Source: Parvularia atlantis (taxonomy: Eukaryota; Opisthokonta; Rotosphaerida). From it: a stretch of DNA of 29,955 nt. Location: positions 1-29,955 of the forward strand of contig CALSCO010000498.1 of assembly GCA_943704415.1 (NCBI GenBank), read 5' to 3'. The notes under the pieces were generated by a model, which saw only the letters and a list, made by a program, of their open reading frames with translations, searched no databases and had not been told where the DNA came from. Below, in pieces: positions 1 through 10,042 of this stretch (its first letter is position 1; each line of letters starts with the position of its first letter). Both the position numbers and the translations under genes were made by a program.

Positions 1-129
1 CGGCGCAGGCGGCGCAGTGGCCGGCTGCTTGGTGCCGCTCCTGAGCAGCGGCATAGATAGTGGTCGCGTGACAAGTGATTGTAGCCTCACTCCAGGGCCT
101 GTGGCGGAGCTTGAGTTCGTCTGCTTGTG

Positions 130-189
<60 letters not shown>

Positions 190-378
190 AAGGGCTGTGG
201 CAGCGGTGCGCCGGGTACGCTGCATAACTCTGCTCCTCATGGCGCCGTTCAGTTCCCCGCGAGAGCTCTTTCTCACAACAGCACGCCATCGCGCGTCGTC
301 CCACAGCACATCGATGCTGCAGTGCGCATCCACCCGCAGGCCTACCGACGCGCAAGCGCCGACAGACCACCCGACAAG
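1..378. other. Left-edge region without a recognised gene
   Basis: Upstream of the GT14 gene. It holds a CGTG microsatellite and otherwise nothing I can assign. A frame open through the repeat runs into the GT14 gene but has no ATG before position 379, and its repeat-encoded peptide is an artefact. The 5' UTR and promoter of the GT14 gene probably lie here. Confidence 0.5.
130..188. repeat. (CGTG)n microsatellite
   Basis: About 14 uninterrupted copies of the tetranucleotide CGTG, read directly. It lies about 190 bp before the likely start codon of the GT14 gene, so in its leader or promoter. Confidence 0.95.
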
Positions 379-2274
379 ATGGCATGCACCACACGTGCGC
401 CTCGAAGTTCGACGAGGAACGCGGGCGAAATGAACGCTGACTTCCCGGCGGGCGCGGGCGACGGCGCGCCCCTGGCGCCGGGCCTGCCGCGGCGGCGCTC
501 GGCGCGGATGCTGCTGGCGCTGGTCGCGGGGCTGTGCCTGGCGGCGGCGCTGCTGTGGCTCGTGCTGGCGCGCGGCGACGCGGAACGGCCCCTGTTCGTG
601 GAGCGGCGCGAGCAGGAGACGGTGGTGGTCGTGCTGGACGAGCGCGGGGCGCGCGTGGTCGACCGCGTGCGCGGGGCGGACGAGCAGCCGGCGCTACCCG
701 CAGACCGAGCCGCGCCGCCCGCCCGCGCATCGCAGACCGTTTCATCCTCCGCCGTAAACGAGACGGACGACGACGAGTACGAGGAGACGGCCGCTGGCGC
801 GCGCGACAGCAGCGACGAGGGCGACGAGGGCGACGAGGGCGACGAGGGCGGGGACGAGGGAGCGGGTGGCAACAATGGCGCGCACGGCCGGCAGCGGCAG
901 CGACCCGCGGCGTCGGCGCTGTGGATGCAGCCTGACGAGGCGCCTGCGAATTCTCCCGTCGCGACGGCGCCGACCGAGCCCGCGCCTCCCGTGACCCTCG
1001 GCTTCTGTGTGGCGATGCACGACGTCGACGCACTGCCCGTCTTTGCGCTCGCGCTGCGCCAGCTGTACGCGCCCGGGCGGCCGCACGTCATCTGGGTGCA
1101 CGTCGACGCCAAGATGAGCGCGGGCGACGTTGCCGCGGTCAAGAACGTGTCGCGCGGCGTGCTGCTCGAGCTGGGCGGGGCGCGAGTGGCGCAGGCGCAC
1201 CATGAGCTCAGCGCGGCGACGGGCAGCCCGATCGAGGTCGTGCAGCGCGTCAACGCGCAGCGCTTCAACTGGACCCTGGTCGAGATCGACCTGCTGTGCC
1301 TGGACGCGATGAGAGCGCGCACGACGCCCGACGGCGGCCGGATTGACTACATCACGTTCCTCAGCGCCGACAGCCTCCCGCTCGTGCCGCTGGCCGGCAT
1401 CGAGGACTTTCTCGGGCGGCACGCGCCGCTCTCGTTCATCTCACGCAAGTGCCGCATGCTCCATCCGGCCGACTTGTCAATGACGCGGCGGCACTGCAAC
1501 CGCGGGCACCTAAAGCGGCTGCGGCCGTACGTCCTCGCCGACGGGGCATCGTCGCTGCTGGACGCGTGCCTGACCAACCGCACGTGCAACTACCGCGACC
1601 TGCCGGCGTACCAGCCCTACATGGAGTACATCTCGATCGGGTGGCACTGGGCGACGCTGCACCGCAACTTTGTCGACTTCATGCAGGACGAGCGCGTGTC
1701 GCGCCGGTCGTTCTGGGTCTCGTTCTTCAGCAACGCGTCGCTGTTCTGGACCCCGGACGAGTCCTTCTTCCAGACGATCGCGACCATGCCCGGACGGCCG
1801 CGGTCCGCGCCCGTTGCGCCGTTTCAGCTCATGCTCAACGCGTTCCGCGCCTGGTTCTCGTGCAAGGTCGACATTGGGCGCACGGCCGTCGCGAGCGCGA
1901 GCGGCGCGAGCGACACGAGCGGGCCGAGCGGTGGCCACGCCTGCGAGCTGCGGCGGAGCGATCTCGCCCGCGCGCTGCAGTACAACTACCACGACCGCCT
2001 CCGGGACGAGGCCCTTCCGTTTCTGTTTGGGCGCAAGTTTGCGCAGACGCCGTGCTTCTACGAGCTCTACACGGGCGTGCCCGAGTGCGTCGCGCAGCGT
2101 GAGATGCAGACGGCGGCCGTGGCGCACGCGACGAGTGCGGCATCGATGGCGGGCGCGCCGGCGAGTGCCGGCGTCCCGGGTGTGGCGCCGATGCTGCGCA
2201 TGCCGTCGTGGTACCCGGGCCGGCGCCCCGCGCTGTCGACGCCCGCGCCGCCTCCTGCACCCAGATCAACATGA
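379..2274 (+). CDS. GT14 (core-2/I-branching, xylosyltransferase-type) glycosyltransferase, type II membrane protein
   Basis: Single-exon gene of 631 residues if started at ATG 379 (A at -3, G at +4). ATG 430 in the same frame gives 614 residues and is the alternative. A basic stretch is followed by one hydrophobic segment at about residues 44-64, which fits a Golgi type II anchor. Next comes an acidic EGD-repeat stem of low complexity, then a luminal domain starting near VTLGFCVAMHD. Family signs are IDYITFLSADSLPL, the GWHWATLHRNFVDF block and the WTPDESFFQTI block, which match the conserved SDFPL, 'W..L.R.F' and PDESFFQT regions of GT14 enzymes. Several N-glycosylation sequons (NVS, NWT, NRT, NAS) fit a luminal domain. 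The family transfers sugar from nucleotide donors to glycans or proteoglycans; donor and acceptor cannot be read here. It converges on the DUF4870 gene with a 112-bp gap. Confidence 0.8.
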   Translation: MACTTRAPRSSTRNAGEMNADFPAGAGDGAPLAPGLPRRRSARMLLALVAGLCLAAALLWLVLARGDAERPLFVERREQETVVVVLDERGARVVDRVRGADEQPALPADRAAPPARASQTVSSSAVNETDDDEYEETAAGARDSSDEGDEGDEGDEGGDEGAGGNNGAHGRQRQRPAASALWMQPDEAPANSPVATAPTEPAPPVTLGFCVAMHDVDALPVFALALRQLYAPGRPHVIWVHVDAKMSAGDVAAVKNVSRGVLLELGGARVAQAHHELSAATGSPIEVVQRVNAQRFNWTLVEIDLLCLDAMRARTTPDGGRIDYITFLSADSLPLVPLAGIEDFLGRHAPLSFISRKCRMLHPADLSMTRRHCNRGHLKRLRPYVLADGASSLLDACLTNRTCNYRDLPAYQPYMEYISIGWHWATLHRNFVDFMQDERVSRRSFWVSFFSNASLFWTPDESFFQTIATMPGRPRSAPVAPFQLMLNAFRAWFSCKVDIGRTAVASASGASDTSGPSGGHACELRRSDLARALQYNYHDRLRDEALPFLFGRKFAQTPCFYELYTGVPECVAQREMQTAAVAHATSAASMAGAPASAGVPGVAPMLRMPSWYPGRRPALSTPAPPPAPRST

Positions 2275-2386
2275 ACTGTACACACACTACTGGCATATAA
2301 GCTTGAGCATGCAAGACTGAGCAGTGGCCGGCACCCAACCAGGCTCAGGCCGGCACGGATGCAAAAAAGGGGACGACATGGGCACG

Positions 2387-3032
2387 TCACGCCGCCGTGG
2401 CTGGCCCCGTCGGCTCGCTGTCGTGTCGCGTCCAGCGGTTGGCGAGCGCGCCCACGAGCGGCAGGCGGAAGCGCTGGAGGCTCGTCGCGTTGCGCATGGC
2501 CATGAATATGAGCAGGCAGATGAGAAGAACGTCCAGGGCAAGCACGACGAGCGAGGCCGCGACCGACACGACGCACGCCGCGTGCACGACGAGCAGCGGG
2601 AGGAACACGAGCGTCGACTGCCACGCGTGGAAGCGCACGTACTCGTTCTCGGTCTCGAGCGCGAGCATCAGTACGCCTGAGACACGGTCGACGGCGGATG
2701 TTTCAGACGCGCGCACCACCATCCGAGTCACGGCCACGTCAGCCCGTGCACGCACCGCTGAACGAGCCAAACACGTAGGCGACTGCGGCCTCCAGCCCGC
2801 TGTCGAGCCCGAGCGACGTCTTGTACATGCGATCGCGGTCGACCGACAGCGACTCGGCGCTGCCGTAGCACCGGTGACTCGAAGGTGCCGGGCATGCTGA
2901 TTTCGTGCTGCTCGTCACCGGCGTCGTTCCGAGCGGCGCGCCCTCGAGGCCGGCGGCGGCCGTGTCCTCGTCGTCGTCGTCGTCGTGATGCGCACCTACG
3001 TGCGTGTACTCGGTCGTGAGGGCGGGCTGCAT
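2387..3032 (-). CDS. DUF4870/UPF0132-type small membrane protein
   Basis: Two exons (3032-2756 and 2676-2387) around a 79-nt intron give 188 residues. The N-terminal half is soluble, with an Asp run and low complexity. The conserved domain starts at KTSLGLDSGLEAAVAYVFG and continues across the intron into ALETENEYVRFHAWQS, the signature of the DUF4870/UPF0132 (Tic20-like fold) family. Two further hydrophobic helices follow, then PLVGALANRW near the C-terminus. Members are small integral membrane proteins of unknown biochemical role, so no function is claimed. An extra short intron in the N-terminal part cannot be excluded, since a GTGACG...GGCAG stretch is possible there. It shares a 65-bp divergent promoter with ALKBH7. 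Confidence 0.75.
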
Positions 3033-3097
3033 GGTGCTCGCGGCGGCGACGCGGATGAACAAAAGAGCAGAAAGTGAAACCGTCACCGTACTCGACC

Positions 3098-3934
3098 ATG
3101 ACTCGCATCCGCCGCGCGCTGTCGACCGCGGCCGCCGCCGCCGCCGCGCGCCTGGAGCCGAGCCTGCCGCCGGCGCTGCTCGAGGTGTCGGCGGCTGCTG
3201 CGGAGGACGTACGATCGGGCGACCTGTGGCTGCAGGCGGACGCGGTGACGGAGGCCGAGGCGGCCGACCTGGCGAACGAGGTGCGGCTGCTGGGCTCTCC
3301 GCGCGACGGCGCAGCGCAGGCCCACCGGTGCGCAGGCGCAGCAGAAGCTCAAGAAGCTGCGGTACGACCGCCTCGGGCTCGACAACGTGATCGTCAGCTA
3401 CCGCGAGGTCGAGAAGGCGGAGTGGGCCGCGGGCGCGAACGCGGCCGTGCTCGATCGCCTGCGCGCGCTCGTCGTGGCGTTCATGGGGCGGCCCGTGCGC
3501 TTCCTGCCGCCGCACGTGATCGATCTGAGCGAGGACGGCTACATCAAGCCGCACGTGGACAACGTGCAGTTCTCGGGCGGTGCGGGTGGCGCGGCAGCGC
3601 TCTGTGCGACCAACACGCCGCCCGCAGAGCTCATCGCGGGCCTGAGCCTGCTGTCGGCGACGGTGATGGAGCTCGTGCACACGGCCGACCGCAGCCGGCG
3701 CGTGCGCATGTACCTTCCGCCGCGGTCGTTCTACGTGCAGCGGTGCGCCTGACGCGTGCGGGCCACTCGCGGCCGCTGATATGCCATGCTGCATGCAGCG
3801 GCGTGTTCCGCTTCAGCTACGCTCACGAGATCCTCGAGCGCTCGGCGGCCACGCCCACGCTGTTTGCCGGCGCCGTCGTGCCCAAGGGGCGGCGCATCTC
3901 GATCATGTTGCGGGACGCGCACCCGTCGCAGTGA
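3098..3934 (+). CDS. ALKBH7: ALKBH7-like mitochondrial 2-oxoglutarate/Fe(II) dioxygenase
   Basis: Four exons (3098-3280, 3342-3579, 3628-3742, 3799-3934) sum to exactly 223 codons plus stop, close to the 221 residues of human ALKBH7. The N-terminus (MTRIRRALST followed by Ala/Arg) looks like a mitochondrial presequence. The fold is marked by VIVSYREVEKAEW, then IKPHVDN with the iron-binding His and Asp, AGLSLLS, SFYVQRG, SYAHEIL with the distal His, and the 2-oxoglutarate-binding Arg in RRISIMLRD. In animals ALKBH7 acts in mitochondria in programmed necrosis and fatty-acid metabolism, and tRNA demethylation has also been reported; the algal role is inferred only. All three introns start GTGCG and are 48-61 nt. 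It converges on the ankyrin gene with a 55-bp gap. Confidence 0.9.
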   Translation: MTRIRRALSTAAAAAAARLEPSLPPALLEVSAAAAEDVRSGDLWLQADAVTEAEAADLANEVRLLGSPRDGAAQAHRCAGAAEAQEAAVRPPRARQRDRQLPRGREGGVGRGRERGRARSPARARRGVHGAARALPAAARDRSERGRLHQAARGQRAVLGRCGWRGSALCDQHAARRAHRGPEPAVGDGDGARAHGRPQPARAHVPSAAVVLRAAVRLTRAGHSRPLICHAACSGVFRFSYAHEILERSAATPTLFAGAVVPKGRRISIMLRDAHPSQ

Positions 3935-3989
3935 TTCGCGCGGGAGATCTTCAGTTTGTACATCGCAGCCAGCCGGGCGCTCATGCAGC

Positions 3990-4861
3990 TCACGCAGCAG
4001 TCGGGCTCGTGCTCGCCTCGCGGTGCCGCGCGTGGTGCGGGCGCGCGAGCTCCTGCCGCCGCGCCTCGACCTCGAGCAGTTGCACGATCTCGGCCTGGCC
4101 CGTCTCTCGCGCGCGGTCGAGCGCGGTCTTGCGCATGAGGTCGACCGCGTCCAGATCTGGGTCGGCCTGCAGCAGCACCTTGACGACGTCGACCTGGCCG
4201 TGCCAGCACGCGTGCATGAGCGCGGTCACGTTGGTGTTGGTGCGCGCGTCGACGTCGGCGGGCGGGTGCGCCTCGAACAGGAGCACGCGCACGATGTCGG
4301 CGTGGTTGTTCTCGGCGGCGTAGTGCAGCGCCGTCCAGCCGTCGTTGTGCCGCGCGGCGATGTTGGCCGGCGGCGAGGCCTGGAGCAGGAGCACGCGCAC
4401 GACCTGTGCCGGGCGTCACGCCCGCAGCCGACACGCACCGAGTGCACCTCCATGCGGCCTAGGAAGCACGCGACGTGCAGCGGCGTCGTGCCCCACGCGT
4501 TGGCCGCGTCGAGCTGCGCGCGCCCGACTGGCAGCGCCGCCAGGTGCGCGGCAGGCGCCCCGTCGACCTGCGCGCACGCCCAGTGCATCGGCGTCCAGCC
4601 GTCCTCGTTGAACGCGGCGATGCTTGTGGCGCCGCTCTCGGTGGTCGTCCGGCCGAGGTTGAGCAGCTCGAGCATGCGCTCCACCGCCGCGGCGTCGACG
4701 CTCCCGCCGCCTGCGAGCGCGGCGAGGGCCGCGCCTGCGTGTGGCGGCATCATTGTGCGGCTGCTGTTGCTGTTGGTATTGCCTGTGCTGGTGCTGGTGC
4801 TGGTGCTGGTGGTGGACGCGGCCGTGCCGCCGAAGCCGTCCAGCGAGAGCGTTTGACCCAT
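3990..4861 (-). CDS. Ankyrin-repeat protein with N-myristoylation-type start
   Basis: Two exons (4861-4448 and 4403-3990) flank a 44-nt intron and give 275 residues. It starts MGQTLS, which fits the N-myristoylation rule (Gly2, Ser6), followed by a Thr/Ser-rich linker with TSTSTS and NTNSNSS. Ankyrin repeats begin with DGWTPMHWACAQ, then WGTTPLHVACFLGRMEVVRVLL (joined across the intron), DGWTALHYAAENNHADIVRVLL, VTALMHACWHGQVDVVKVLL and a final degenerate repeat ending EIVQLLEVEA. No enzymatic domain is seen, so it is probably a membrane-tethered scaffold; partners are unknown. It is divergent from another ankyrin gene 100 bp away. The shared promoter contains an AP-1-like TGACTCA at 4908-4914. 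Confidence 0.8.
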
Positions 4862-4961
4862 CGACGATGATTGAGCTGAGCGATGAGCGCGCCGGTGAGC
4901 GAGGCGATGACTCACGACCTGTATCGAGGCACTTGTAGATCATCTCACAACTGTACTACGT

Positions 4962-5989
4962 ATGAAGGCGTTTGCGAACCGCGGAGTGCAGCGCCGCACG
5001 CTCGAGTCGGTGCGCTGGGCGGGCCACCGCTGCGCTGCGAGTGCTGACGTGGGTGTGGCGCAGGACCGGCGCCAACTGAGCGTGTTTGACGCGGCCGAGG
5101 AGGGCCTGGCCGACGCGTTGCGCGCGCTGCTGGTGCGTCGGTTTCGTCACGCATCATCGCGCTGACGCACACGCGCCGCGCAGGTCGACAACCCGGGCCT
5201 CGTGTACAAGACGCACGAGTACGGCCTGTCGAGCGCGCTGCACTACGCGGCACGCGGCGGCCACGTCGAGTGCGTCGAGTGGCTGCTGGACTTCAAGGGC
5301 GCGTGCGCTGGCAGTTTTTGAGCCGTCCCGGCTGATCCCCGCACGCGACCCGCCAGCGCCACCCAACCACCGCAACCAGCAGTCGGCGACGGCGCTGCAC
5401 TACGCGGCCGAGGTGCGGTGTGGCCGCAGCGCAGCAGGACCGGCCGTGCCAACGCGCCGCGCAGTTTGGCCATGCTGACGTCGTGCGCCGTCTGCTCGAC
5501 TACGGCGCCGACAAGACGCTGACCAACTTCTACCGCCGCGTGCGCCCGCGCCCGCGCCTTGTGACGGGTCCCGGCGACACGGCCGCTGATCGGGGCGCGG
5601 CAGGGTGAGGAGGAGTGCCGCGACACGGCGCGCGACGTCGCGGTCTACTTCCAGCACGCGAACGTGGTCGATGTGCGGCGCACACGGGGGCGGCCGCGTG
5701 TGTCCTCTCACACACGGCGCGTGCCGCGCAGGTGCTCGACAACTACACGCCCGTGCCGGCAAAGCCCGGCGCCAAGCTCAAGGCGTGGCAGGAGGCCGAG
5801 GCCGTGCGCATTGCCGAGCTTGAGGCGCAGCTGGACGCCGAGGAGGCCAAAGCGGCCGCCGCGCGGCAGGCGCCGAAGCCGGCCGCGAGCAGCAGCAGCA
5901 CTGCGCCGGCGTCGGGTGGCAAGCACCGCGCGTCCGCGGCGGGCGGCGGGACGGGCGGCGGCGGGAAGAAGCCGGGGCAGCGACGCTGA
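4962..5989 (+). CDS. Ankyrin-repeat protein with charged, low-complexity tail
   Basis: About seven exons, roughly 220 residues. Starting at ATG 4962 the exons read MKAFANRGVQRRTLES, DRRQLSVFDAAEEGLADALRALL, then ankyrin repeats with SSALHYAARGGHVECVEWLL, SATALHYAAE and GHADVVRRLLDYGADKTL, followed by ECRDTARDVAVYFQ. The C-terminal part has a Lys/Glu/Ala helix (KAWQEAEAVRIAELEAQL, probably coiled coil) and a Gly/Ser-rich basic end. A 54-nt intron near position 5010 is a multiple of three and stop-free, so retention would keep frame. The junction after DFKG (about 5297) works in frame only with a GC donor and is tentative. Function unknown; ankyrin repeats imply protein binding. It ends 34 bp before the PGK stop codon on the other strand. 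Confidence 0.7.
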
Positions 5990-6023
5990 TGCCGGCGTGA
6001 CACTGCATAAAAGCACCGACCCC

Positions 6024-7902
6024 TCACAGGCGCGGGTCAGCGCGGTCTGACAGCGCCGCGACGCCCGGCAGCACCTTGCCTGCGACGCCGGAGCGGCAGT
6101 GAGCACAGCCGCTGCACACACGTGCCGCACGCACCCTCCAGCAGCTCGAGTGACGCGCCACCGCCCGTGCTCACGTGGCTGACGTGGTCCTCGAGGCCGA
6201 ACTTGGCCGCGGCCGTGGCCGTGTCGCCGCCACCTGCGCATCCGGCCGTGCGCAGTCAGACGCACTGCCGCTTGCAGCGTCCGCGCGCCCGCACCGATGA
6301 TCGTCGTCGCCCCGCTCTTGGTCACCTCGGCCACGGCCTGGCCGACGGCGATCGTGCCCTTGGCAAAGTTGGCAAACTCAAACACGCCCATCGGGCTGCG
6401 TACGCACGACTACACGTCAGCACGATCGCACCTTTACTCCCGCTGCGCACCCGTTCCACAAGACCGTCTTGGCGCGCAGGATGACCGCCTTGAAGTTGTC
6501 GGCCGACTTGGGGCCGATGTCCAGGCCGAGCCAGTCGTCTGGGATACCCGTGGCATCGTCGGCCGTGCCCACCTGCCGCGTGGCCGCGCTGAGCAGCGAC
6601 GCGCGCACGCGAGAGCCGGCACGCACCTCGGCGTCCTCGCCAAACTTGCTGCCCGTGACGTAGTCGACCGGCAGGTGGATCTCGACGCCCTTGTCCTGCA
6701 CGGCGCGCTCGCAGCGTCGGTGCCACAAGCGTACTGGCTGTGTGCACGCACCTTGGCCTTGGCCATGATCTGCTCAACGATCTTGGCGCCCTCGGCGTCA
6801 AACAACGACTTGCCGATCTGCGCCGTGGCGCACTCAGCCGGCCTGCGCCGCACCGCACAGGCCGGCGCGACACACCTTGACGTTCTCGAGAACCTTCTTG
6901 AATGTGAAGGCCATGCCGCCGCCGATGATGAGCATGTTGACCTTGCTGAGCAGGTTGTCGATCAGCTGGATCTTGTCGGCGATCTTGGCGCTGTGTGCGA
7001 CGGTGCTGCAGTGGGCACCACGGGAGGCCGCAGCGCGCACCCGCCCAGGATGGCCAGGAACGGGCGCTCGGGCGCCTCGAGCGCCTTGCCAAAGTAGTCG
7101 AGCTCCTTCTTCATCAGCAGACCGGCGGCCTTGATCGGCAGGTTGACGCCGACCATGGACGAGTGCGCGCGGTGCGCCGTGCCAAAGGCGTCATTGATGA
7201 ACACGTCACCCAGCTGCGACAGGCGTCAGCGCGGGATGGGCGCGCGTGCGACGCCGGGCGCACCTTGGTCAGCGATGCGCGAAACTTTTGAACGTCGGCG
7301 TCGCTCGCCTTGGTCTTTTTGCCATCGGTCTCGCCCTGGGCACGTGTCCATCGTGAGCGACCGCTCGGCGCGCACGCGTTGGCAACGCAGGCCGCACCTT
7401 GCCCTCCTCCTCGAGGTGGAAGCGCAGGTTCTCGAGCAGGAACACGGCGCCGTCGGCCGGCGCGGCCGTCGCCTGCTCGACCTCGGCACCAACGCAGTCC
7501 TGCGCGCCCGGCAGCACGTCAGGCGCACGGGCATGGCCTCGACGCGCGCACCTTGAGGAACGTGACCGTGCGGCCGAGGTGCTTCTCGACGATGGGCGCG
7601 ACGGGCGCGAGCGAGTACTGCGGCATGACGTTGCCGTCGGGCCGGCCGAGGTGGCTCATGAGCACGACGGCGCGCGCGCCCTGCTCGAACGCAAACTTGA
7701 CCGTGGGCAGCGCCGCGACGATGCGCTGGTCGTTGGTCACGCGGCCGTCCTTGAGCGGCACGTTGAAGTCGACGCTGCCCACGTGGGCGGCGGTCAGCAT
7801 CATCACCTTGCGCGCACAACACGGCGCGCCGCACCGCATCAGCACGCGCTTGCCCTTGAGGTCGACGTCGCGGATGCCGAGCTTGGAGGTGATGAGGGCC
7901 AT
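6024..7902 (-). CDS. PGK: Phosphoglycerate kinase
   Basis: Twelve exons joined by 11 introns of 50-62 nt give exactly 421 residues, the normal PGK length. The enzyme catalyses 1,3-bisphosphoglycerate + ADP to 3-phosphoglycerate + ATP in glycolysis, or the reverse in carbon fixation. Diagnostic blocks are [51 protein letters not shown], the [12 protein letters not shown] helix, GGGMAFTF, the hinge region with NGPMGVFE, and the nucleotide-binding GGGDTAT followed by [15 protein letters not shown]. The start [10 protein letters not shown] lacks a transit peptide, so a cytosolic form is likely. An in-frame ATG at 7935 adds 11 residues and is less likely. It is divergent from CDC50 across 381 bp and convergent with the ankyrin gene (34 bp). 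Confidence 0.97.
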
Positions 7903-7936
7903 GGCAGGCGGGGCGCGCGGCACGGCAGCTGGCACA

Positions 7937-7968
<32 letters not shown>

Positions 7969-8283
7969 GCGTGCGAGCGCCAGCGGTCAGTCGGCTGCTC
8001 GTGCGCGGCGGCGGCGGCGGTGGTCACTCTGCGCGGCCAGCACGGCGCAAAGAGCAGGACGAGTGCGTCGCCTTGCGACAGAGCGCGCGCGCAAGCCGGG
8101 GCGCGAGAGCGCGAGTGAGGGGCGAGAGCGCCGAACACGCCGCGATGACGGGTCGCCACCATGTCTCATCGGCAACGACGGTGCGGCGCAAGCCGTGGCC
8201 GCTAGACAGCGCCCGTGTATAGATCTGCCGTTCGAATCCGTTCCGCCGCCTTCTGTCGTCGGAAGCGCGCCTCCTCCTTCCCC
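7903..8283. promoter_or_regulatory. Divergent intergenic region between PGK and CDC50
   Basis: 381 bp between the two start codons, the longest divergent gap here. It contains a CGG-repeat tract near PGK, a TGACG element at 8147-8151 and a pyrimidine-rich stretch just before the CDC50 ATG. No gene is recognised in it. It must hold both promoters and leaders. Confidence 0.6.
7937..7965. repeat. (CGG)n trinucleotide repeat
   Basis: About nine to ten perfect CGG units, 35 bp upstream of the PGK start codon and therefore probably in its 5' leader (CCG in the transcript). Confidence 0.9.
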
Positions 8284-9866
8284 ATGAGCAGCGCCGCGTC
8301 GTCGTCGTCGGCGGCGGCAGCGCCGGCCGCGGCGGCCCCCGGCGGCCAGGACAAGGAGGCCAAGACGTCGAAGCGCCCGGGCCGTGCGTCCTTCCGCGGC
8401 ACGGAGAGGGGCACTGACGCACGCGCACGTAGTGACCGCGTTCAAGCAGCAGCGGCTCAAGGCGTGGCAGCCCATCCTCACGCCCAAGACCGTCCTGCCC
8501 ACGTTCTTCGTCGTCGGGCTGCTGTTCATGCCGCTCGGCATCGGCTTCCTGATCACGTCGGACCGGGTGCGCGCGCCGTGCTGGCCGCCCCACCGCCCCA
8601 CTCACGGCCGCGCGACCGCAGGTGAACGAAATCACGCTCGACTACACCGGTTGCGCCGACGGCGGCACGCCGCCCGCGCCGATCGACAACGTGCGTCGCT
8701 CAGCCTCGTGACGGCCGCCCTGCCGTGCTGACGGGGCGCGGCGCAGTGGGCGTACAACAGCGCAAACAAGCGGTGCACGCTCACGTTCAGCCTGCCCACG
8801 ACCTTCACCAGCCCCGTCTACATGTACTACCGCCTGACCAACTTCTACCAGAACCACCGGCGCTACGTCAAGTCGTTCTCGGCGACGCAGCTGCAGGGCC
8901 AGGTGCGCCGGCCGCGATGCTGCACGCGTCTCACACCCGAGCAGGCCGTGTCGCAGTCCGGCCTGTCCACCGACTGCGACCCGCTCGTGACTGCGACCGA
9001 CGGCAACAACATCACCAAGCCGATCTACCCGTGCGGCCTGATCGCCAACTCGGTCTTCAACGGTGCACGGCCCGAGCGCGCGGCGCAACCGCCGCCTATG
9101 CCTGACGTTCTAGCGTCGCGCAGACACACTGTTTGACCCGATTTACGTCGCCGGGGGCGAGCTGGCCGACGGCACGCAGCTCAACTTTGACGAGAGCAAC
9201 ATCGCATGGCCGTCCGACAAGACCAAGTTCGCCAAGACCGCCTACACGCCCGCGAACGTCGTCCCGCCGCCCAACTGGGCCTCGTACGCCGGGTGCGCTC
9301 GTTGCCGGTGTCTGCTGTGGGCCGCTGCTCACGCGCGCGCGGCCTGCTTAGCACGTACAATATCACCGGCATCCCGGACATCTCCCAGGACGAGCACCTG
9401 ATGGTGTGGATGCGCACAGCCGGCCTGCCGACCTTTCGCAAGCTGTACGCGCGGCTCGAGACCGACATGCCCAAGGGCACGTACACGATGGACGTGACGA
9501 CTGGTGCGTGTGCGGCGTCGCGCGCGTCCGGGCGCTGACGGGTGTGCCGCTGGCGCAGTCTTCCCGGTCACGAGCTACTCGGGCACGAAGTCGGTCGTGC
9601 TCTCGACGACGTCGTGGCTGGGCGGGAAGAACCCGTTCCTCGGTGCGCCGGGGGGTGCCGTGCGTGCTCGCCGGCTGAACGTGCGCTCGTGCAGGCATCG
9701 CGTACATCGTCGTGGGCTGCACGTGCCTTGTGCTCGGCCTGGCGTTCCTTGTGCGCCACGTGCTCAAGCCACGGTGCGCTGCGGCCGCACCTGTGCACGC
9801 CTTGCTGACCCTCGTCCCGGCAGGAAACTCGGCGACACGTCGCTGCTGTCGTGGAACCGGACATGA
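8284..9866 (+). CDS. CDC50: CDC50/LEM3-family P4-ATPase (lipid flippase) beta subunit
   Basis: Ten exons joined by nine introns of 42-61 nt give exactly 367 residues. CDC50 proteins chaperone P4-ATPases and take part in flipping phospholipids across membranes of the secretory pathway. The N-terminus is Ala/Ser-rich, then the family hallmark [17 protein letters not shown] leads into TM1 ([18 protein letters not shown]). The ectodomain has [20 protein letters not shown], the [11 protein letters not shown] block and paired cysteines. It closes with TM2 ([19 protein letters not shown]) and the conserved tail [12 protein letters not shown]. Start ATG 8284 is chosen because the protein then begins with a short cytosolic Ala-rich stretch; an upstream in-frame GTG at 8215 is not a credible start. 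It is followed 176 bp later by the acyl-CoA synthetase on the same strand. Confidence 0.95.
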
Positions 9867-9954
9867 GCGCCCCGCGCGCCCTGTAAGCACGTGCAGTTCC
9901 TTCCCGCCACGTATGCTCCCGCGGCAGCCCCAGCCCGCGCGCACCGGCGTGCCG

Positions 9955-9956
<2 letters not shown>

Positions 9957-10017
<61 letters not shown>
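9957..10017. repeat. (TG)n microsatellite
   Basis: About 30 perfect TG units ending 25 bp before the acyl-CoA synthetase ATG. It lies in that gene's leader or proximal promoter. The run ends in TCTTTGTCTCAG, which could also serve as a splice acceptor. Confidence 0.97.
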
Positions 10018-10018
<1 letters not shown>

Positions 10019-10042
10019 TTTGTCTCAGTCCAGCGCGACGCG

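Noticed and set aside
342-1322. Long open frame on the minus strand of the GT14 gene
   Set aside because: GC-rich codon bias leaves antisense frames open. The peptide is Ala/Arg/Ser-rich with no motif, while the plus frame has a complete family pattern.
8201-8245. GTTCGAATCC at 8230-8239, identical to a tRNA B box, suggesting a tRNA gene
   Set aside because: The flanking bases do not form a T stem, no acceptor or anticodon stems can be built, and the only A-box-like sequence is too close. It lies in the CDC50 leader.
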